From Selaginella tamariscina (Eukaryota > Streptophyta > Lycopodiopsida > Selaginellales > Selaginellaceae), in the NCBI GenBank assembly GCA_003024785.1, contig PUQB01000804.1, positions 1 through 64,000 of the forward strand: a DNA stretch of 64,000 nt, in the 5' to 3' direction. Positions 56,101 through 64,000 of the stretch are shown here, piece after piece. The notes beneath the pieces were generated by a model. That model was not told the origin of the DNA. It saw nothing but the letters and a program-made list of their open reading frames with translations, and made no database searches. Position 1 is the first letter of the stretch. Every line of letters begins with the position of its first letter. Made by a program: the position numbers and the translations under genes.

Positions 56101-58045
56101 ACATGCTCTCAAATCTCTAATAAATACCCAATTGTTTCTAGTCATCAACATTTCCAAACATAACCTATTGAACTTAACAAGTTATTTTACCTAGTTGATA
56201 AGCAAAGTGGAGACCCTGAACTTTGTGCTTTGTTAATCAAGGAAACACCCTTGTTCAAAGCTCAAATCAATTAACTTCCATAGTGCAAATAATATAAGTT
56301 TAAAGAGTTAATAATGAAATGCATAAGTGTGCGTCGAACACCTTCACTATGCAAGTTCTTTTATACTCAATAAACATGAAAATGTAAACATATGTTTCTA
56401 ACATTTTTATTTCTAGTAAATCACGTCAGCTACCCCAAAACTGCACCGATAGGAATGTTGTATTGAATGTCTCTACTACCATAAATTATCATCTCATTTC
56501 CTTCTCATGTTTCCACATGAGACACAATTATAAATGAGTTAGCCAAATTAGTTAATTTGAATACAAAGTGTGCACTTACAACTAATGAGGTTTGACATTA
56601 TACTTGTCTAAATCAAGGGACTTTAACGCAACAGTATAATCACCCTTATAACCAACATCATTGAAATAATGCGAACATCAAATAATATTTTGACTACATT
56701 ACATTTTCAAACTAATTATTAATATATTCATTATATGTTAATACCCAACTTTCCATTGTACCATAAGTTCAATACCATAGCCTTGTTTACTCTCGGAACA
56801 TGCGCTATAGTGAGAATTCATTTTGTACTTCATAATGTAATGTTTATTCTTATATTCACATGTCTCTTTGTCCAAAATAAAAAAATGAACATTTGAACAT
56901 GAGTCTTTCCTTGTTTAAACATTATTGTTAAAATGGATATTGAATCTTGACAACTCATCACATTTTCAAATCATGTATTATCTTAATTTTATACATTTTA
57001 AATAAATAAAAAAGAAATTTTTAATAATGTGTAGACTTAGCATATCATATGATCCACTTTATAAAACTTATTTTAGAAGTCAATACAAACTAACTCACCA
57101 TGTTTTGTGGAAATGTATAGTAAACTAACATGCACAAAGTAACTTAGGCAACGTAAGGTAAAATAACCTGGTATGTAACATGTAAGTTGCCTTCCAAATG
57201 TTACTTTCGACATTAGAGTCCATAACCCACACCCACTTACCAAGCATATATTCTTTAAGAAGTTATAGATCTCATAATTAACTCTTTGTGCAAAATTTAG
57301 ATGTGTTAGCAAGAGATAGAGTATTTCAAGAATTTAAAATTAATTAAACTCTAAAACACATTACAACTTTAAGCAATCCTACTGACGGCAAAGAATAGGC
57401 TTCAATACAATTGTCAAAGTTTTAACTTAAAAGGTTAACACGTGATTGTTAAATGGTCATTTAGTGTTAACATCTTTAAGTCTTCCAAAATAACTTCTAA
57501 AGTTTAACTCAAATGCCCAAACATGCATCAGATTTAGGATCCTACCCTAATCATAAAGAATAACTCAAGTAGACTTTAGGATCCTTGCCCCAAGAGACCT
57601 ATACCTTAACCCACTAAAGAGACATGTCTTACACATACCCCTGTGATAAAGTTAAAGCGTCATCATTTCCTTAAGGAATCACCCCCTTTAGGGTGACAAG
57701 GGGTACATTGAACCAGATTAACCCCTAAAAGTTTGAGTGATCGAGTTACACCTAGACTTAAAGCTAGTACTTAGTGAGGACACAAGTATGCGTTATATGC
57801 GAACATGAGTGTTCTATTAAGAAAACTCCATAAGGTTAGGATTGAACAACCTTAAGTACATAACCTCACAAGTACCTCACAAAAGGGTCATGCTAACAAA
57901 CTTAGGTTGTTCAAGTCCTAAACACATTTACATACAAGAAGAACACCCCTAGCCAAGTGTGCTTACTAACTCACTTGGTTATGAGACCTAAACTCCCTTG
58001 AGCATATGCCCAAGGCTTAACACCCTAATGCAAGCATAAACATGC
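53149..58045. other. Spacer E, unit 2
   Basis: Nearly identical to 19550-24463, differing by scattered single-base and short indels. No gene, RNA or mobile element is recognised. The minus frame 57073-57312 and others lack motifs and are not conserved in unit 1. Confidence 0.6.
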
Positions 58046-59660
58046 ATGGAGACCATCAAGAAGGAGCATGTGTATAGGAAAGGTGTATTGAGTTGTAAAC
58101 AACATAATCTGGCCGGGTGTGTGTGTGTTTTTGTGGTTCTGGAAGTTACCTACACACATGTTGTATAAACGTAAGGACAATGTATAGTGTACATATGAAT
58201 ATATTACGTTAGTGCTGTATATTGTACAGTTGGTAAGATCACACTGCTACTTATCAACACACACACACACGTCCAACATGTTTATATGGAGAAGGCACTT
58301 CATTTCTACAGTGCTCATCAAGAGAAGCATGCAGTAAGATGCTGGCATATTGTTGATATGCGAAAACAAAGTAGAATAGTCAATGCTTTTGCTTTTAGAA
58401 GATGTCTTCACTCCTTACTTTCCAAGGTATGTAGCTTTTATATATACATATTCTAGCATTATATATAGTATTTACATACTAGAATTAGTATAAGGTATGT
58501 ATATTTGTTTTCACAGTCCTTACTAACTATATTAAACAGGGCTTTAATGCATGGAAACAAAGTGTAAAGTTGCAACAAGCGCAGCCCTTGTGTTACACGC
58601 TGTTAAGTAAGTGTGTAATGTGTGTATGTATTGTGTGTGTGTGGGTGTGACTTGTATGAGTTTGCAGGAAAAAGAAGGAACTGAAGGCAACAGTGAGCAA
58701 GAAGAGACGAAAAAAAGAGTAAGTAGTAGTCTATTTTGCATGCGCGTTTGGAACATTATATGTACGCATATAATATGTATGTGTATGTCCTAATGCTATC
58801 GTGTGTATAACATGTATATACCAACTATATATATTGCATATGTTAGCTATATGCGCTATGCATAGTTATATGTGTATATATGCATATATTGATATGTGTG
58901 TGTGTGTGTAGATTGCACGAGAGTTGCTAATATCTTGGTGGGGAAGAAATGACGTGGAGGAGACGAGCAGGGCAGCTTAGCAAGCTTTTATCCTCACGAA
59001 GACAGCGAACATTATTGGTGAACAGTTTACACGAATGGATACACGCTACATTTGACAACCTGCTTATTGCCAATGCAAGGTTTCATACAGAACTCTCTGA
59101 GATATACTGTAGTTTATATATTACTTTGTATTTATACATTAGTATAAAAATGTATATTGTATATCTTTGTGTGTCTGTTTCCAGCGCATTATATATCATA
59201 CTAATCCATATGGATAACTGCCTTTATACCCCACGTATTTTTTGTGTGTGATTTTGTATATATCACTAAGGGCATCTCTCTCTCTCTCTCTCTCTAGATA
59301 GATAGATAGATAGATGTGTATATGCTGTTTATATATATAAACACAGCATATACACATGTTATTTACGAGCGTATGTGCATGCTAATTGATTGTTGCTTAA
59401 ATTAACAGGCACAATGCGATGAGCAAAAGCAACAAACGACTGCTGTAGATGTGGAGAATCTTCAGTTAATTGATCGTCTACACGTAATGTCATCTGAAAT
59501 AGCATTGTTGAAGATAACCATTGCAGAGAAAGAGAAGAAAGAAGCTGAATTACGCCATCCATTGGAAGACGGGGCTGTTATTGAAGGCTCTCTCCATGGG
59601 GACTTGGAGCAACAAAATATGAGAATCGAAGAACTGGAGCTGGATATTCTCAATTTACAG
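58046..59660 (+). pseudogene. Gene B3, 5' part: truncated Sfi1-like region, unit 3
   Basis: Nearly identical to 24464-26061 and carries the same truncation, the same 64-bp exon deletion (GCGCAGCCCTTGTG at 58580-58593) and the same lost donor after TCTGAG (59101). The last exon 59409-59660 (ENLQLIDRLHVMSSEIALLK ...) is open. The 3' part lies beyond the window, after the MULE. Confidence 0.8.
59315..59357. repeat. Inverted repeat in a gene B3 intron
   Basis: Counterpart of 25706-25757 with GTGTATATGCTGTTTATATATA and TATAAACACAGCATATACAC, after CT and GATA runs. Confidence 0.8.
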
Positions 59661-59677
59661 GTATAGGTGTGTGTATG

Positions 59678-59686
59678 TATATGTAG
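59678..59686. repeat. Left target-site duplication of the MULE, unit 3
   Basis: TATATGTAG directly before the element's GAGTGCCGCC, identical to the right-hand duplication in unit 2 (34354-34362). Confidence 0.75.
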
Positions 59687-60049
59687 GAGTGCCGCCATTC
59701 TGGAGGCTTGGGCCCAGGAGGCCTGGGCTCTGAATATTCTAGAATATTCTTTTGGGTCGGCAGTATTGGCCTCAGTCGGCAAATTTTTTTTCTCTAGCTA
59801 GTGAAACAGTTATATTTTTGCTTTATTTTTTTTTATATTAGTTTAATTTATTACTCAATATACACTAGCTAAAGTTTCTTCTTCATCTTAAGCAAAGCTA
59901 CAGTTCTCGAACTACTAATAGGCTTGGACGTGGAGGTGTCTGAGTTAGTATTTCTTGGTCGAATGTTCTTGCAAGCTTGTTTGTTGCTAACCTAGAGAGT
60001 TCAAAACTCTTCTCGGTTCCTATAATATTCCTTCTTAACTCGATGACAG

Positions 60050-63000
60050 CTAACAACGATGATCCAGTTTCGGAACCAATATCCCAGACAAGGTCACCAG
60101 GTTACTGAGATGCTCGATCAAAAGCTGCATGAGACGAACACTCTTCGGTTGAATCATCATCATGTACAAACTTCCATTAGGATAGATAAAAGCAAAGTAC
60201 TTCCTTACCAAGCTTCTTGAAAACGATGGTAGTATCGACAAGGATCGTGTTCGTCAATGCTAGAGGGTTTGGCTTCTTCGACTTCTTCTCAGAGCTTTGC
60301 AGCACCAAGAGAACCAACAAGTTATCCTGCCACATAGACCAAGTTAAACTTGTACATGAATAGCTAGCGTACCTTAATTTTGTCATGGTATCCCCAGCCT
60401 CGTGCATGGTAGACGATGTAGTCCCTACAACCTCCAGGTTGATTACTGCAGCCACCTGAATTACTATTGAAACCAAAGGAGAAGTCGCGAAGACGACCAT
60501 GAAACCACTTGCTACCAAGTGCATTCCACTGAACTGCAAGGCCTCCTCAAACTTCACTGGATCTAGCTGCACAATGTCCTTGTTGATGCTAGCACCTCCA
60601 TATACAAGCTCATTGGGCAAGTCGAGGATGATGAGGTTGAAGCTGTATTCACCTACCACTTCCTAGAACAGCGTTTGTGACTCAGCCGTATGTAGTTTGT
60701 CAACATGTTGTCGGAGCTTGGTGTACACCTCTATCTAGGAAGCACCCGGCTCGAAGAAAGACCTGCTCATCTCCTCCATATCGCACACAACTAGGTCGTA
60801 GGATCCACGGAATGCAGCCAGTGTCGGGATGAAGGTCATCAGGTTGTCCTTGATGTCCAAACTAGCTACAAGTGGCTGCACCTCATTGAGTGTAAAGTCG
60901 ATTGCCGACGGAGGTGCTGTAAAGAGCTTGGTCCCACTCTTGATGCCTTTGCAGGTGTAGATGTCTTCCGCACCGTCTTCTTCATCTTGCTCTTCTTGAT
61001 AGCCTCTACTTCGTCCGACTCCCAAACAATCGCTGGAAGATCATTGGCATGCACGTCGAACAATGAGCTCTCCCAAGCTGGTGGCTGCTGCGATGGACAG
61101 TCGAGCCAAAATGGAACATGCTCGCGTTCGAATGGTGTTAGAGCTCCTCTGCTCTTCGATCACATGTGAGGCTCGCTTATATGATCTGTCCACAGCTTCA
61201 TCATCTGAGACGGTGCCATTTTCTTGCTAGTATGAACCTGTAACACAAAGTTAGTTAGTAGCAATGCTGGAATGAAAGCTTACCTCCATATCATCCACAC
61301 GCAGACTCCTCACGCTCCAGAAACTCATTCGGCTCATCGAATAAGTGAACCGTATGCAGTCATGGAAGGGCTGAAAGACCAGGCACTTGCTCCGAATTGC
61401 ATCTCATCAAACCAGCTCATGAAGTCGACATCTGTTCCAGCTTCTTCAACATCCATTCCAACTTCTTCACCATCCTCTTGCAGTCCCTTAAGGATCTGAA
61501 TGGCTTCCTCGTGCACAGCCTTTCAATACAAGTCCAAAGTGAACACTTTGATCCACTCTTTGTCCTACATGCCTGGTAGCCCAAGTGTCTGTTGTTCTGC
61601 CTTGGATTTGAGACAAGTGAGCTTGTTTAAGTATCGGAGTCGTAGCATGTTTGAAATCTTCGCCTTTGACATCGCGTACAGCTTCTCAATGCCCATCCAA
61701 CGACACTGCTTATGAGAGATATTCGTCACCTCTGGGTCTATGATAGAGAAGAACTTGTGCATACGCTTGTCATGCTTCTTGTACACTAGTTGCTTTAGGT
61801 TCAGTTCAAGCTGTGGATTGCCTTTAGCATTAGTGACTGCTCTGTCGAGATCATCATCGATCTCGTTGTGCACATAGAGTCAGTTAAAAACTTCTTTCCT
61901 ATCAATCAAACCTAAGGTTACCTTGAAAAGAATCTTTGCATAGATAAGGTTCGGAAGAGGATGCCAAGCCGCCTTTCCTATTGCACTCTCCTTCCACTTC
62001 CACCTCAAGACAATCAACCTCCGTGAGTGACTTGAGGATTTTCTGAGTTCCTTCAATATTAGTGCAGACCGTCTTTACAGCGAGTAGAATATGTGGTAGT
62101 GTTGTTTCTACATATGTTGCTGAAGATTTGTTCATTGAAACTGTAAGTCTAGAATCTTAACGAAAAGAAAAGAAGATACTCACATGTTTATCGATTGGAA
62201 CATCAAAACTAGCTGAAGATTGTCGAGGTTCTCTATGGAGATGAAACTTGATCGAACACGAATAGCCCATCGTTGGTTGTCCTTTGCATCCTCTCGGTAG
62301 AGCTTCTGCAAAGCTTATAACTTATAGTTCTTGTCCTAGCAGCTGAACTTCTGATTTGACAGCCACCCACTGTTTGTACTCCGGCTGAGTAAGAGATTGC
62401 TCGAAAGATCGATGCTACTCGTACTGAACCGTGTCCTTCGACAGCTCCTCAGTAGTGAGTGGATCTCTAATGGACAGAATGAACAAGGCTATGTTGCATA
62501 GATAACTAGCCTTCTTCAATGATGACACTAGCCTGTCCAAGTCCCTTGGTTCACTCGTCGAACCACCTCGTTTGAATGCATTCTACATATTGGCACATCA
62601 GGAGGATCACCAAGTCCCTTGATAGTAATTTTGTCGAGCAGGTTCGTTGAGCTTTCTAAATGCAAGCTGGCCAATATAACTCCTTCGGCTCCTTATTGCT
62701 CTTTGCCTTCTTACCTTTTGGATCAGCTTTCTCGCAGCCTCTCTTTTTGCTGACTGCCTCCTCCAAGTCATCCTCGCTAAAAGAAGAAAGAGCTTCAACT
62801 ACCTCTATCATTTGCACTTGCTCTTTGAGGACTGCAACCTCAGCTGATGAAGGAGGCAATTGCAATGAGCTCTTCGGGAAAGTTGTGATGGTTGATGCAG
62901 GCTGCTCCTACTCAACTAATACTACTTAAGGCTGAGTCACTAGAGGATCCTCCTTTGCTACATTAGATGGTTCTCCTCTCTTTCCTCACTTGTGCTTCGA

Positions 63001-63068
63001 TATCTCTTCTCTTCCCATGGCTCTTCATCAGGCACAAGCTTTTGTAGACGTTTTAAAGCTCTCACCAT
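60050..63068 (-). pseudogene. Unknown minus-strand gene carried by the MULE, unit 3 copy
   Basis: Start at 63068 (as at 29489). The region 60659-60177 keeps a longer open frame than unit 2, running from FNLIILDLPNELVYGG through SGFMVVFATSPLV, LRYASYS, NLLVLLVLQSSEKKSKKPNP and DTTIVFKKLGKE. An in-frame TAG after EPGAS (about 60735) and a frame break near 60660 separate it from YDLVVCDMEEMSRSF. Other breaks differ from unit 2: about 30 bp are missing after SIIDPE and bases differ in the KKRGCEK region. Together the two copies suggest one long protein with N-terminal helical and C-terminal Rossmann-like regions. Function unknown. Confidence 0.55.
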
Positions 63069-63129
63069 TTTGCAGACTCTAAAAAGCAAACACACAAGTC
63101 AATTGATTCAGAGACAAAAGGAAAAACAA

Positions 63130-63765
63130 CCAAAGATGATTAACCTTGTGGCTGCCGACTCAAGCTAGATGGTGCTAACCCTCTCAGTCAGCACAAAAAA
63201 GTCGATGAGCAAAACCTGTCGACTGAGACCAGTTGGTGCTGACCCTCTCAGACGGCACATATGAGATGGTGTATGATGTATGCCGACTGAGCCAAGATGG
63301 TGCCATCCCTCTCAGACGGCACAAATGGGAAGACCCTTTAACTTGGGAATTAAAAAAAAAACACATTGTGATATGGATACTTGAGCTGCAAATTAAAGAA
63401 AAAGAAATTGAACAGACCTTGTGGTTGTCGACTGAGCTAGGATGGTGTCGTCTCTCTCAAATAGCACAAATGGGAAGACCCTTTAACTTTGGCATCAAAA
63501 AAAAAAAACATTGTGATATGGATACTTGAGCCGCAAATCAAAAAAAAAAAAAATTGAATAGACCTTGTGGCTGTTGATTAAGCCAGGATGGTGCCGTCTC
63601 TCTCAAACAGCACAAATGGGAAGACCCTTTAACTCTAGCATAAAAAAAAACACATTGTGATATGGATACTTGAGCCGCAAATTAAAGAAAAAGAAATTGA
63701 ACAAACCTTGTGGCTGCCGACTGAGCAGGATGGTGCTGACAATCTAAATTGGCATAGAAATCTCA
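63130..63765. repeat. Tandem array of about 140-150 bp units in the MULE, unit 3
   Basis: Counterpart of 29565-30315, with units starting near 63280, 63430, 63576 and 63717. One unit fewer than in unit 2. Confidence 0.85.
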
Positions 63766-63837
63766 ACTAGTTTAGTTGGGTGCTACACGAATTAACTCGA
63801 AATGGATGGCGCTGCTTGTAAGGATTATGGATCATTT

Positions 63838-63918
63838 TTTGACTTTCACAGGACTTGAACCCAAGACCTTTTGGCTAACACACACATGTGTTAACCAACT
63901 GGTCCATATGATCCTGGA
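63838..63918 (-). repeat. tRNA-related sequence in the MULE, unit 3
   Basis: Counterpart of 30395-30478. The minus strand has TGGACCAGTTGG and GGTTCAAGTCC (B box with one change). Confidence 0.6.
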
Positions 63919-64000
63919 TGCTGAACTACACCATTAACAGCAAGGCGTATATTCATACGCATGTTCCAGACTAGTGTGAACCACACATTCCAGACCAATT

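Larger units (their letters stand above)
24464..58045 (+). repeat. Segmental tandem duplication, unit 2 (about 33.6 kb)
   Basis: Second unit, longer than unit 1 because of the MULE (+8.3 kb) and the 2.75-kb spacer block, minus the 0.7-kb kinase deletion. Gene order and orientation equal unit 1. Confidence 0.93.
59687..64000 (+). mobile_element. MULE, unit 3 copy (left half; continues past the window)
   Basis: Same insertion site and same left end as 26086. It contains the minus-strand gene, the tandem array, the tRNA-related sequence and the first of the CACATTCCAGACCA repeats before the window ends. Being at the same position in units 2 and 3, it was copied with the host unit rather than inserted twice. 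Confidence 0.82.

Overview
The window is nuclear DNA of a eukaryote, most likely a land plant. Genes are split by GT-AG introns, and no bacterial-style operons are visible. Plant signs are the TTTAGGG-type telo-boxes (19205, 13806), a pentatricopeptide-repeat pseudogene with a VDMYSKCG motif, an amaranthin/aerolysin-type lectin gene and a Mutator-like (MULE) transposon. Two long coiled-coil genes, one with Sfi1/centrin-binding-like Trp repeats, look centriolar or basal-body related. That would fit a plant with swimming sperm (bryophyte, lycophyte, fern, cycad or Ginkgo). This is inference, and I cannot name the species. The DNA is AT-rich, with very many (GT)n/(CA)n runs, mostly inside introns.

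The dominant structure is a tandem segmental duplication. A unit begins inside an exon of the Sfi1-like gene (about 983) and ends at 24463. It is repeated at 24464-58045 and starts a third time at about 58046. Order in each unit: 3' part of the Sfi1-like coiled-coil gene (B), an AT-rich spacer with decayed genes and a palindromic repeat family (C), a lectin/pseudokinase/coiled-coil cluster (D, with gene A), and a gene-free spacer (E). Only unit 1 is preceded by further B exons (785-982), so the B genes of units 2 and 3 are 5'-truncated.

Unit 1 (1-24463): B1 785-5329; spacer 5330-13860 with a PPR pseudogene and the palindromic repeats; inverted fragments of gene A 13868-14645; lectin on the minus strand 14705-16105 with its apparent first exon lying inverted at 16228-16480 beyond a long palindrome; pseudokinase 17031-17975; gene A 18049-19549; spacer E 19550-24463.

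Unit 2 (24464-58045) has the same order but carries an 8.3-kb MULE in a B intron (26086-34353), an extra 2.75 kb in the spacer, and a 0.7-kb deletion that removes most of the pseudokinase. Unit 3 (58046-64000) repeats the truncated B and the left half of the same MULE and runs off the window.

The MULE is the most complete system seen: imperfect terminal repeats, a 9-bp target duplication, an empty site in unit 1, a decayed transposase with a DDE-type core and a SWIM-like C terminus, and a long divergent minus-strand gene of unknown function with two Rossmann-like strand motifs.

Small frame-breaking indels occur in different places in each copy. They may be real decay or uncorrected long-read consensus errors, so intact/pseudogene calls are provisional.
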